Translations under genes and position numbers: made by a program
Shown: positions 53,581 to 61,727 of the stretch, piece by piece
Position numbering within the stretch: position 1 is the stretch's first letter
Layout of the letters: every line of letters begins with the position of its first letter
The notes under the pieces: generated by a model
Database searches by the model: none
The model's input: the letters and a program-made list of their open reading frames with translations, nothing else
Told to the model about the DNA's origin: nothing
Source of the DNA: Arthrobacter sp. KBS0702
GTDB taxonomy: Bacteria; Actinomycetota; Actinomycetes; Actinomycetales; Micrococcaceae
Length of the DNA stretch: 64,000 nt
Direction of reading: 5' to 3'
Assembly (NCBI RefSeq): GCF_005937985.2
Contig: NZ_CP042172.1
Span: forward strand, 1,922,001-1,986,000

Positions 53581-53582
53581 GG

Positions 53583-54950
53583 CTACCGCTCCTTCGTGAT
53601 CAGCAGTTCGTGGGCGCCCGCCGCGGCCGCTCCCATCGCTTCGACCACGGTCTTGGTCCGCAGCCTGGTGGCCGCGTCCGCGGCGGCCCCGGCGCAGAGT
53701 CCCTGCGGGGCGTCGGCGGCGACCGAACACCAGCGGTAGGGTCCGCGGACAATCACCGACGGCGCCCAGGCCAGGTCGGACGCGGTCCAGGTGCCGGCGG
53801 CATCCTGGCTGAACTGGGCCCGGACCAGCAGTCCCTCGTTGTTCACCACGTAGCTCGGCGAGAGCTCGGTGATCCCGTTGCCGAGGCCGTAGACAATCCA
53901 GGTCCCCTTGTAGCGTTCAATCGGCAGCACCGAGTGGGTGTGGTGGCCGTAGACCATGGTGAACTGGCCGCTGTCCGCGAGGGCGTGCGCGACGCGCTGT
54001 TGTTCGGCGTTGGGCACGCTCGCATACTCGTCCCCGGCGTGCATCGCACCCAGCACGATGTCGGCACCGAGGGACCTCGCCTTGCGGGCCTTCGCGATCA
54101 TGGCGCCGGGGTCGAGCATGTCCACCTGCCACGCAGCCTCCGGGACCTGTCCGTTCAAGCCGTAGGTGCCCTCGATCACGGCAACCTTTGCCGCCGCGGT
54201 CTGCAGGATCATGACCCCCTGGGCGTCGGCCGCGCTGCGGTAGGAGCCGGTGTGCTGCAGCCCGGCAGCATCGAGGGCATCCAGCGTGCGGACCAGCCCC
54301 GCGGTGCCGCGGTCAATCGTGTGGTTGCTCGCGGTGGTGCAGGCCTGGTAACCCGTCTGCCGGACGGCGGCGGCGATCTGCGGGGGGACGTTGAACGAGG
54401 GATATGCCGAGAAGGGCCCGGCGGGGGTGGCCACCGGGGTTTCCTGGTGGCAGATTGCCAGGTCGCTCTTCTCGATGTACCGGCGCTGGCCCGCCAGGAG
54501 CGGAGCGAAGTCAAGGCCCTTGGCACCGGTGGCGAGGGCGTCGGCCCGGCCCTGGTCCCAGAGCTGGGCGTGGACCAGCATGTCGCCGGTCATCAGGACG
54601 GAGGTGCAGCGGACAGCGGCGCAGGCCGGGCCTTTCCCCGGCGTCGGCGTCGGCGTCGGCGTCGACGTCGACGTCGGGACAGCCGTGCCGGGCGCCGTCC
54701 CGGGCGTGGACCCCGGCGCGGAACTTCCCGCGGAGGCCGCCGGGGCCGGCCCGGATCCCCCGGCTTGCCCCTGGCTTCCGGCCGAACTCTCTGCCCAGAC
54801 TCCGCACGAGGCCACGGACGCGACGAGCGCCAGTGCGGCCGCCGCCGCGCCGAACCGCCGGATCCCCGGGTACCGACGGATACGCCCGATCCGCTGGCCG
54901 GAAAGTGGTCCGCGCAGCCATCGGTGCAACAGCGAGCAAAGAGTCCCCAT
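53583..54950 (-). CDS. CapA-like lipoprotein (poly-gamma-glutamate biosynthesis / metallophosphatase fold)
   Basis: 455 residues. A basic N-terminus, a hydrophobic helix and the lipobox VASC (about 46-49) indicate an exported lipoprotein. A low-complexity linker follows (GSSAPGSTPG, TSTSTPTPTPTPGKG), then a CapA domain: VLMTGDMLVHAQLWDQ, ASNHTIDRG, GYGHHTHSVLP-like residues (read YGHHTHSV), DLAWAPSV. CapA-type proteins take part in poly-gamma-glutamate and capsule export in Bacillus, but no capBC genes are here. No ribosome site; a TAGGAT box 7 bases upstream suggests a leaderless mRNA. Confidence 0.88.
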   Translation of the reverse strand: MGTLCSLLHRWLRGPLSGQRIGRIRRYPGIRRFGAAAAALALVASVASCGVWAESSAGSQGQAGGSGPAPAASAGSSAPGSTPGTAPGTAVPTSTSTPTPTPTPGKGPACAAVRCTSVLMTGDMLVHAQLWDQGRADALATGAKGLDFAPLLAGQRRYIEKSDLAICHQETPVATPAGPFSAYPSFNVPPQIAAAVRQTGYQACTTASNHTIDRGTAGLVRTLDALDAAGLQHTGSYRSAADAQGVMILQTAAAKVAVIEGTYGLNGQVPEAAWQVDMLDPGAMIAKARKARSLGADIVLGAMHAGDEYASVPNAEQQRVAHALADSGQFTMVYGHHTHSVLPIERYKGTWIVYGLGNGITELSPSYVVNNEGLLVRAQFSQDAAGTWTASDLAWAPSVIVRGPYRWCSVAADAPQGLCAGAAADAATRLRTKTVVEAMGAAAAGAHELLITKER

Positions 54951-54957
54951 GACGGCA

Positions 54958-54963
54958 ATCCTA
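54958..54963 (-). promoter_or_regulatory. Candidate -10 box of leaderless capA-like mRNA
   Basis: TAGGAT on the minus strand, 7 bases before ATG 54950; no Shine-Dalgarno sequence. Confidence 0.35.
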
Positions 54964-55032
54964 CGGTGGTCCGGATCACAACACGCTCAGGGATTCATTG
55001 AGAACTCCGGCCTTACATGAAAGAGTCATTTC

Positions 55033-57045
55033 ATGACCAATCCCCTCCTGAGCCCCAGCCCCCTGCCCTACGGACTGCCGCCCTTCGCGGACATCGAGGT
55101 CCGGCACTACGCCGAAGCGGTCGAAGCCGGCCTGGCCGAACACCTCGCCGAGATCCAGTCGATCGTGGAGGACCCTGAACCGGCGACCTTCGAGAACACG
55201 GCGATGGCCATGGAACGCTCCGGGCAGCTGCTGCAGCGGGCCGCCGCGTCCTTCTTCACGCTGGTCTCTGCGGACGCCTCGGACGAAATCCGCGAGCTGG
55301 AGACCCGCCTCTCCCCGCGCTTCTCGGCCCACCAGGACGCTGTGTACCTGAACCGGGGCCTGTTCGAGCGTTTCGCCGCCATCAACACCGACCGGCTCGA
55401 CGCCGAATCAAGCCGGCTGGTGGACGAGTACCTCAAGGAGTTCCGCCAGTCAGGCATCCAGCTCGACGATCCGGGCCAGGAACGACTCAAAGCCATCAAC
55501 GCCGAGCTGTCCACCCTGGGGACCGAGTTCGGCCAGCGGGTCAAGGAAGGCATGAAGTCCGCCTCGCTGCTCCTGGACGACGCCGCGGAGCTCGCAGGCC
55601 TCCCCGCGGACGACGTCGCCAGCGCCGCCGAAGCCGCGCGCACCGCCGGGCATGAGGGCAAGTTCCTGCTCACCCTGATCCAGCCCAGCAACCAGCCGGC
55701 CCTGGCGGCCCTGGAGAACCGGGAGGTGCGGCGTCGGCTCTATGAAGCGTCGATCGGACGCGGCAGCGGCGGCGGCAGCCTCGATGTGCTGGACCTGGTG
55801 AAGGACATGGTGCGGCTCCGCGCCGAAAAAGCCCGGCTGCTCGGCTTCGCCAATTTTGCCGAGCTCAGCGTGGACCAGCAGACCGCCCCCGACTTCGAAG
55901 CCGTGCAGGCCATGATGAACCGGCTGGCCCCGGCGGCCGTCCGGAACGCCGACGCCGAGGCGGAAGCCCTGGCCGAGGTTGCCGGACACCCGCTTGAGGC
56001 CTGGGACTGGGCCTTCTACTCGGCCCGGGTCAAGCGTGAACGGTATTCCGTGGACGAACAGGCCCTGCGGCCGTACTTTGAGCTGGACCGCGTCCTGAAC
56101 GACGGCGTGTTCTTCGCCGCCAACGCCCTCTACGGCATCACCTTCCACGAACGCACCGACCTGGCGGGCTACCACCCGGACGTCCGGGTCTGGGAAGTGA
56201 AGAACTCCGACGGCACCGACCTCGGCCTGTTCCTGGGCGACTACTACACGCGGGATTCCAAGCGCGGCGGAGCCTGGATGAACTCGCTCGTAGAGCAGTC
56301 CGGACTGCTGAACACCCGTCCCGTGGTGATCAACAACCTCAACATCTCCAAGCCGCCGGCCGGCGAACCCACGCTGCTGACCCTGGACGAGCTGCGGACC
56401 ACCTTCCACGAATTCGGCCACGCCCTGCACGGGCTGTTCTCCTCGGTCACCTACCCGCGGTTCGCCGGAACTTCCGTGCCGCGCGACTTCGTCGAGTACC
56501 CCTCGCAGGTCAACGAGATGTGGATCATGTGGCCCGAGGTGCTGGCCAACTACGCCCGGCACCACACCACCGGGGAGCCGCTGCCGCAGGACGCCGTGGA
56601 CAAGCTCAACGCGGCGGCCCTGTGGGGCGAGGGCTTCGGCACCACCGAATACCTCGGCGCGGCCCTCCTGGACCTCGCCTGGCACGTGCTCGACGGCACG
56701 GACATCCCGGAGGACGCGCTAGAGTTCGAGGCCAAGGCCCTGGCCGCGGCCGGGGTGGCGCACAGCCTCATCCCGCCGCGCTACCGCACCGGTTACTTCC
56801 AGCACATCTTCGCCGGCGGCTGGTACGCGGCCGGGTACTACTCCTACATCTGGAGCGAGGTGCTCGATGCCGAAACGGTCGAATGGTTCAAGGAGAACGG
56901 CGGCCTCAACCGCGCGAACGGCGACTTCTTCCGGGCCGAACTGCTCTCCCGGGGCAATAGCCGCGACCCGCTGGAATCCTTCCGCGCCTTCCGCGGCCGC
57001 GATGCCCAGCTCGAACCGCTCCTGAAGCGCCGCGGCCTCGACTGA
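55033..57045 (+). CDS. M3 family metallopeptidase (oligopeptidase A / peptidyl-dipeptidase Dcp type)
   Basis: 670 residues, close to the family size. The zinc site is HEFGH at 459-463, with a downstream Glu in VEYPSQVNEMW. LLSPSPLPYGLPPFADIEVRHY is the usual N-terminal substrate region, and the C-terminus ends with NSRDPLESFRAFRGRDAQLEP. Cytoplasmic, cleaving short peptides. GAAAGAG lies 7 bases before the ATG. Divergent from the CapA-like gene; followed by a hairpin terminator. Confidence 0.94.
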   Translation: MTNPLLSPSPLPYGLPPFADIEVRHYAEAVEAGLAEHLAEIQSIVEDPEPATFENTAMAMERSGQLLQRAAASFFTLVSADASDEIRELETRLSPRFSAHQDAVYLNRGLFERFAAINTDRLDAESSRLVDEYLKEFRQSGIQLDDPGQERLKAINAELSTLGTEFGQRVKEGMKSASLLLDDAAELAGLPADDVASAAEAARTAGHEGKFLLTLIQPSNQPALAALENREVRRRLYEASIGRGSGGGSLDVLDLVKDMVRLRAEKARLLGFANFAELSVDQQTAPDFEAVQAMMNRLAPAAVRNADAEAEALAEVAGHPLEAWDWAFYSARVKRERYSVDEQALRPYFELDRVLNDGVFFAANALYGITFHERTDLAGYHPDVRVWEVKNSDGTDLGLFLGDYYTRDSKRGGAWMNSLVEQSGLLNTRPVVINNLNISKPPAGEPTLLTLDELRTTFHEFGHALHGLFSSVTYPRFAGTSVPRDFVEYPSQVNEMWIMWPEVLANYARHHTTGEPLPQDAVDKLNAAALWGEGFGTTEYLGAALLDLAWHVLDGTDIPEDALEFEAKALAAAGVAHSLIPPRYRTGYFQHIFAGGWYAAGYYSYIWSEVLDAETVEWFKENGGLNRANGDFFRAELLSRGNSRDPLESFRAFRGRDAQLEPLLKRRGLD

Positions 57046-57060
57046 CCCCCAGAACGCAAA

Positions 57061-57102
57061 CGACGCCGGCCCGCCACCTGGAGAGGTGACGGGCCGGCGT
57101 CG
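57061..57102 (+). terminator. Terminator after the M3 peptidase
   Basis: CGACGCCGGCCCG (57061-57073) pairs with CGGGCCGGCGTCG (57090-57102), with an inner CACCT/AGGTG stem, 16 bases past the stop. Beyond it, to 57254, only a small CTCTCTT/AAGAGAG hairpin (57133-57154) is seen before the pdxS stop. Confidence 0.85.
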
Positions 57103-57254
57103 TCGTTAGTGCCCGGTGCGAACCGCGCCTAACTCTCTTGGCTTAATAAGAGAGACTGCAGAGGCTCCATGGACGAGGCGCCTTGGCGCCGAGTCTGTGG
57201 AGAAGCAGTCGAACGGCAGAGGATCGCGCCGTCACGCGCCCACAAATACGCGAA

Positions 57255-58181
57255 TTACCAGCCGCGCTCGGCGAGGCGGTGCGGCTGCGGGATCTCGTCG
57301 ACGTTGATGCCAACCATTGCCTCGCCCAGGCCGCGCGAGGCCTTGGCGATTTCTTCCGGGTCGTCGAAGAAGGTGGTGGCCTTCACGACGGCGGCGGCAC
57401 GCTGGGCCGGGTTGCCGGACTTGAAGATGCCGGAGCCGACGAAGACTCCGTCGGCGCCGAGCTGCATCATCATGGCCGCGTCGGCCGGGGTGGCGATGCC
57501 GCCGGCGGTGAACAGCACCACGGGGAGCTTGCCGGTGGTGGCAACTTCCTTGACCAGTTCGTACGGGGCCTGCAGTTCCTTGGCGGCGACGTAGAGCTCG
57601 TCCTCGGGCAGGGCTGCCAGCTTCAGGATTTCGGCGCGGATCTGGCGCATGTGGGTGGTGGCGTTGGAGACATCCCCGGTGCCGGCCTCACCCTTGGAAC
57701 GGATCATGGCCGCGCCCTCGTTGATGCGGCGGAGCGCTTCGCCGAGGTTCGTGGCGCCACAGACGAAGGGAACGGTGAACTTCCACTTGTCGATGTGGTT
57801 GGTGTAGTCGGCCGGGGTGAGAACCTCGGACTCGTCGATGTAGTCGACGCCGAGGGACTGCAGGACCTGGGCTTCGACGAAGTGGCCGATGCGGGCCTTG
57901 GCCATGACCGGCACGGAGACGGCGTCGATGATCTTGTCGATCATGTCCGGGTCGCTCATGCGGGACACGCCGCCCTGGGCGCGGATGTCGGCGGGGACGC
58001 GTTCCAGCGCCATCACGGCCACGGCACCGGCGTCCTCGGCGATGCGGGCCTGCTCGACGTTGACGACGTCCATGATGACGCCGCCCTTGAGCATCTCCGC
58101 CATGCCGCGCTTGACGCGGCTGCTGCCCGTAACGTTCTTCGCGGACGCGCCGGCTTCGCTGCTTACATCAGGTGTAGACAC
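57255..58181 (-). CDS. pdxS: Pyridoxal 5'-phosphate synthase subunit PdxS
   Basis: Forms PLP from ribose 5-phosphate, glyceraldehyde 3-phosphate and ammonia from PdxT. 308 residues from GTG 58181 with AGGGG 6 bases upstream. [34 protein letters not shown], and [14 protein letters not shown] are all family-defining. An upstream frame to 58280 is not coding. Not adjacent to pdxT, which is 7 kb away; the pair must be balanced by separate promoters. Confidence 0.97.
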   Translation of the reverse strand: MSTPDVSSEAGASAKNVTGSSRVKRGMAEMLKGGVIMDVVNVEQARIAEDAGAVAVMALERVPADIRAQGGVSRMSDPDMIDKIIDAVSVPVMAKARIGHFVEAQVLQSLGVDYIDESEVLTPADYTNHIDKWKFTVPFVCGATNLGEALRRINEGAAMIRSKGEAGTGDVSNATTHMRQIRAEILKLAALPEDELYVAAKELQAPYELVKEVATTGKLPVVLFTAGGIATPADAAMMMQLGADGVFVGSGIFKSGNPAQRAAAVVKATTFFDDPEEIAKASRGLGEAMVGINVDEIPQPHRLAERGW

Positions 58182-58266
58182 AAAAACCCCTATGGGTAGA
58201 TAGATGACCTCACCGGGGCGCGGACGGCACGCAGATGACAATCTCGCACGGCTCGCACACACCGGA

Positions 58267-58325
58267 TTACCGGGAACCATTGGCCGGTAAGGCTAATACT
58301 AGTCCCCTGCCGCGGTCCGCTTGAA
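58267..58325 (-). promoter_or_regulatory. Candidate pdxS promoter and dyad
   Basis: On the minus strand TTCAAG (58320-58325), 18 bases, TAGTAT (58296-58301). Just downstream lies TTACCGG (58267-58273), 10 bases, CCGGTAA (58284-58290), a dyad placed over the expected transcription start, as a repressor or regulator site would be. Confidence 0.45.
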
Positions 58326-58339
58326 TTTCGGTTACAGGC

Positions 58340-58978
58340 TCAGGCGGCCTGTTCGGTGGCGGTGTCCTGGTTCTCCTCCAGCGACTGCCGGTGCACGGCG
58401 GCGATGCGCTGCACCACGGTCACGAAACTGGCGAGGCCAAGCAGGCAGAGGGTGGCGAAGAGGACCACGGTGGGAAGCCCGACGCCGGTGAGGCCGGTGA
58501 CGACCAGCACGGACACCAGCCGTTCGGCGCGCTCCGCGACGCCCACGTTCGCGTGGTAGCCGAGCGCCTCGGCCTTGGCCCGGGCGTAGGAGACCACCAT
58601 GCCCAGCACGAGGCAGACGACGGCGGCGATCGCGATGGGGGTGTCGGCGCCGCCGGTGAAGAACCAGATGGCGACGCCGGCGAACAGCGCCCCGTCGGCC
58701 ACGCGGTCCAGGGTGGAGTCCAGGAAGTTGCCCCAACGTCCGCCGCGTTCCTGCATCCGGGCCATGATGCCGTCGATGACGTCGGAAAAGATGAACGCGG
58801 TGATGAACAGCGTCCCCCACCAGAGCTGGCCGAGCGGGTAGAACACGAGGGCGCCGACCACGACGCCGGCGGTGCCCACGATCGTGACGGCGTCCGGGGA
58901 CACCCCGATCCGCAGCAGCCAGCGGGCCAGCGGGGAGAAGAGCGCGGTGAAGAAGCCGCGGGCGTGCTTATTCAGCAT
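58340..58978 (-). CDS. pgsA: CDP-alcohol phosphatidyltransferase, probable phosphatidylinositol-phosphate synthase
   Basis: 212 residues, six hydrophobic segments. The complete CDP-alcohol motif is visible: D66-x2-D69-G70-x2-A73-R74-x8-G83-x3-D87-x3-D91 in FSDVIDGIMARMQERGGRWG and onward. The position between pdxS and the HIT gene, and the RGGRWGNFLD part, match the actinobacterial PgsA1, which makes phosphatidylinositol phosphate. The pimA and acyltransferase genes that follow it in mycobacteria are not here. Overlaps the HIT gene by 11 bases. Confidence 0.9.
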   Translation of the reverse strand: MLNKHARGFFTALFSPLARWLLRIGVSPDAVTIVGTAGVVVGALVFYPLGQLWWGTLFITAFIFSDVIDGIMARMQERGGRWGNFLDSTLDRVADGALFAGVAIWFFTGGADTPIAIAAVVCLVLGMVVSYARAKAEALGYHANVGVAERAERLVSVLVVTGLTGVGLPTVVLFATLCLLGLASFVTVVQRIAAVHRQSLEENQDTATEQAA

Positions 58979-59582
58979 CCGTCGCCCCGGGCTCGGTCCC
59001 GCTCGGCTCCGGCCAGGCCTCGGCGACCTGCTGGCGGACCTCGCCGAGCGTCTGCGTGATGGCCTTGGTTTGCGCGATGATCGGGAAGAAGTTGCCGTCC
59101 CCGCCCCAGCGCGGTACCACGTGCTGGTGCAGGTGGCCTGCGACGCCGGCGCCGCCCGTCACGCCCTGGTTCATGCCGAGGTTGAAGCCGGTGGGGTTGG
59201 CGACCTTGCGCAGCACGCGCATGGCCGTCTGGGTCAGCTCCGCGAATTCGGCGGTTTCCTCCACGGTCAGGTCCGTGTAGTCGGGGATGTGCCGGTAGGG
59301 GCAGACCAGCAGGTGGCCGGGGTTGTAGGGGAAGAGGTTGAGCACGACGTAGCTGGTCCGGCCGCGGTAGACGATCAGGGAATCATCGTCCTCGCGCTCG
59401 GGCGCGACGCAGAAGGGGCAGTCGTCCGGATTCTTGAACTGGTGCTGGCCGCCCTTGATGTACGCCATGCGGTGCGGAGTCCACAGGCGCTGGAACGCGT
59501 CCGGCACGCCGGCCAGGTCAAAGTCGTCGGTGATGCTTTCGTCGCCCGGATAGCCCGGGACAGCGCCTGTGGTCTCCTGCAC
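58968..59582 (-). CDS. HIT family protein (Ap4A phosphorylase-like)
   Basis: 204 residues from GTG 59582 (GGGGAG 6 bases upstream; the frame is open to 59699 but that part lies in thrS). The histidine triad HLHQH (150-154) and CPFC (55-58) with nearby His identify a zinc-containing HIT enzyme such as mycobacterial Ap4A phosphorylase. It likely cleaves diadenosine polyphosphates, by-products of tRNA synthetases, so its place behind thrS is meaningful. Overlaps pgsA. Confidence 0.93.
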   Translation of the reverse strand: MQETTGAVPGYPGDESITDDFDLAGVPDAFQRLWTPHRMAYIKGGQHQFKNPDDCPFCVAPEREDDDSLIVYRGRTSYVVLNLFPYNPGHLLVCPYRHIPDYTDLTVEETAEFAELTQTAMRVLRKVANPTGFNLGMNQGVTGGAGVAGHLHQHVVPRWGGDGNFFPIIAQTKAITQTLGEVRQQVAEAWPEPSGTEPGATDAE

Positions 59583-59595
59583 GTGCCGCTCCCCG

Positions 59596-61602
59596 CTAGC
59601 TGGTCCGGTTGCGGACGGCGTCGACGATCCGGCGGACGGCCTCGGCCACGGGCACGCCGTTGTCTTGGCTGCCATCACGGAACCGGAAGGACACGGCACC
59701 GGCCTCGGCGTCGTCTCCCCCGGCGATCAGCACGAACGGGATTTTGTCCTTGCTGGCGGTGCGGATCTTCTTCGGGAAACGGTCCGAGGAGATGTCCACC
59801 TCGGCACGGATGCCGGCGGCCTTGAGCTGGTCGACGACGTCGAACATGTAGTCGTTGAAGGCCTCGGCCACGGGGATGCCGACCACCTGGACCGGGGCCA
59901 GCCACGCCGGAAACGCCCCCGCGTAGTGTTCGGTCAGGACACCCATAAACCGTTCGATCGAGCCGAAGAGGGCGCGGTGGATCATGACGGGGCGCTGGCG
60001 GGTGCCGTCGGCGGCCTGGAACTCGAGTTCGAAGCGCTCCGGCAGGTTGAAGTCGAGCTGGATGGTGGACATCTGCCAGGTCCGGCCGATGGCGTCACGG
60101 GCCTGCACCGAGATCTTGGGACCGTAGAACGCGGCTCCGCCCGGATCCGGGACGAGCTCCAGGCCGGACTCCTGCGCGACCTCCGCAAGGGTCTGGGTGG
60201 CCTCCTCCCAGGCCTCGTCCGAGCCCACGAACTTCTCCGGGTCCTTGGTGGAGAGTTCCAGGTAGAAGTCTTCCAGGCCGTAGTCCTTGAGCAGGCCGAG
60301 GACGAAGTTGAGCGTCTTGGTGAGCTCGTCCTTCATCTGCTCACGGGTGCAGTAGATGTGGGCGTCGTCCTGGGTCATGCCCCGGACGCGGGTGAGGCCG
60401 TGCACGACGCCGGACTTCTCGTAGCGGTACACCGAGCCGAATTCGAAGAGCCGGAGCGGCAGTTCGCGGTAGGAGCGGCCGCGGGAGCGGAAAATCAGGT
60501 TGTGCATGGGGCAGTTCATCGGCTTCAGGTAGTAGTCCTGGCCGGGCTTGCGGACCGTTCCGTCCTCATTGAGTTCCGCGTCGATGTGCATCGGGGGGAA
60601 CATGCCCTCGCGGTACCAGTCCAGGTGGCCGGAGACTTCGTAGAGGTGGCCCTTGGTGATGTGCGGGGTGTAGACGAACTCGTAGCCGGCGTCGACGTGG
60701 CGCTGCCGGGAGTAGTCCTCCATGGCCTTGCGGATGATGCCGCCCTTGGGATGGAACACCGGCAGGCCGGAGCCCAGCTCGTCCGGGAAGGAGAACAGGT
60801 CCAGCTCGGCGCCGAGTTTGCGGTGGTCGCGGCGCTCGGCCTCGGCGATCCGCTCCTGGTACGCCTTCAGGGCCTCCTTGGTGGGCCACGCGGTGCCGTA
60901 GATGCGCTGCAGCTGCTTGTTCTTCTCGCTGCCGCGCCAGTAGGCCGCGGAGGAGCGTGTCAGGGCGAAGGCGTTGGAGATCAGCTTGGTGTTGGGAAGG
61001 TGCGGGCCGCGGCACAGGTCGCACCAGAGAGTGGTGCCGTCCTTGCGCTCCACGTTGTCGTAGATGCTCAGTTCGCCGGCGCCGACCTCCACGGAGGAGC
61101 CGTCCGCGTCGGAGCCGGCACCCTTGAGGCCGATCAGTTCGAGCTTGTACGGCTCGTCCTTCATCACCTCGCGCGCCTCGTCCTCGGAAACGACCCGGCG
61201 GACGAACTTCTGGTTCTGGTTGATGATCTTCTGCATCATCTTTTCCAGGGTCTTCAGGTCGTCCGGGGTAAACGGTTCCTCGACGTCGAAGTCGAAGTAG
61301 AAGCCGTCGGTGATGTACGGGCCGATGCCGAGTTTCGCGTCGGGGCGCAGTTGCTGCACGGCCTGGGCCATCACGTGGGCGGTGGAGTGGCGCAGCACGT
61401 TGAGGCCGTCCGGCGACTCGATGGTGACGCCCTCGATCGTGGCGCCCTCGGGCAGCGGCTGGTCCAGGTCCTTGAGCTCGCCGTTGACGCGGGCCACAAC
61501 GACGTCGCGGCGCTCAAAAAAGAGTTCCGCGCCGGTGGTCCCGGTAGTCACCTTGGTCTCTTCGCCGTCGACGATGAGGGTGATCTGCTGGGCATCTGAC
61601 AC
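59596..61602 (-). CDS. thrS: Threonyl-tRNA synthetase
   Basis: 668 residues: N-terminal TGS domain, editing domain with [14 protein letters not shown], and class II core with zinc Cys in [25 protein letters not shown] and the C-terminal anticodon-binding domain. The GTG start at 61602 follows AGGAG. Candidate promoter about 65 bases upstream. Followed by the HIT gene, 13 bases away. Confidence 0.97.
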   Translation of the reverse strand: MSDAQQITLIVDGEETKVTTGTTGAELFFERRDVVVARVNGELKDLDQPLPEGATIEGVTIESPDGLNVLRHSTAHVMAQAVQQLRPDAKLGIGPYITDGFYFDFDVEEPFTPDDLKTLEKMMQKIINQNQKFVRRVVSEDEAREVMKDEPYKLELIGLKGAGSDADGSSVEVGAGELSIYDNVERKDGTTLWCDLCRGPHLPNTKLISNAFALTRSSAAYWRGSEKNKQLQRIYGTAWPTKEALKAYQERIAEAERRDHRKLGAELDLFSFPDELGSGLPVFHPKGGIIRKAMEDYSRQRHVDAGYEFVYTPHITKGHLYEVSGHLDWYREGMFPPMHIDAELNEDGTVRKPGQDYYLKPMNCPMHNLIFRSRGRSYRELPLRLFEFGSVYRYEKSGVVHGLTRVRGMTQDDAHIYCTREQMKDELTKTLNFVLGLLKDYGLEDFYLELSTKDPEKFVGSDEAWEEATQTLAEVAQESGLELVPDPGGAAFYGPKISVQARDAIGRTWQMSTIQLDFNLPERFELEFQAADGTRQRPVMIHRALFGSIERFMGVLTEHYAGAFPAWLAPVQVVGIPVAEAFNDYMFDVVDQLKAAGIRAEVDISSDRFPKKIRTASKDKIPFVLIAGGDDAEAGAVSFRFRDGSQDNGVPVAEAVRRIVDAVRNRTS

Positions 61603-61670
61603 GGGTGTCTCCTATTCAAAGTTAAGGCTTCGTAGCTTGTGGCGTACGGGGACCACAGCCAGCCTCGTCC

Positions 61671-61700
61671 ATGCTATCGGGTTCCGGATGGGCCAACCAA
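61671..61700 (-). promoter_or_regulatory. Candidate thrS promoter
   Basis: On the minus strand TTGGTT (61695-61700), 18 bases, TAGCAT (61671-61676), about 70 bases before the thrS start. The rest of the 125-base dnaE2-thrS gap shows no T-box. Confidence 0.4.
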
Positions 61701-61727
61701 CGCGGCCCGCGGGCGGTCGGCCCCCGG

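Noticed and set aside
50111..57045. A biosynthetic or capsule gene cluster
   Set aside because: murT-gatD are core wall genes, the others are single unrelated enzymes on both strands, and no capBC, synthetase or transporter set is present.
61603..61727. T-box ahead of thrS, and likewise ahead of alaS, hisS and aspS
   Set aside because: No T-box core sequence or antiterminator was found in any of these leaders.
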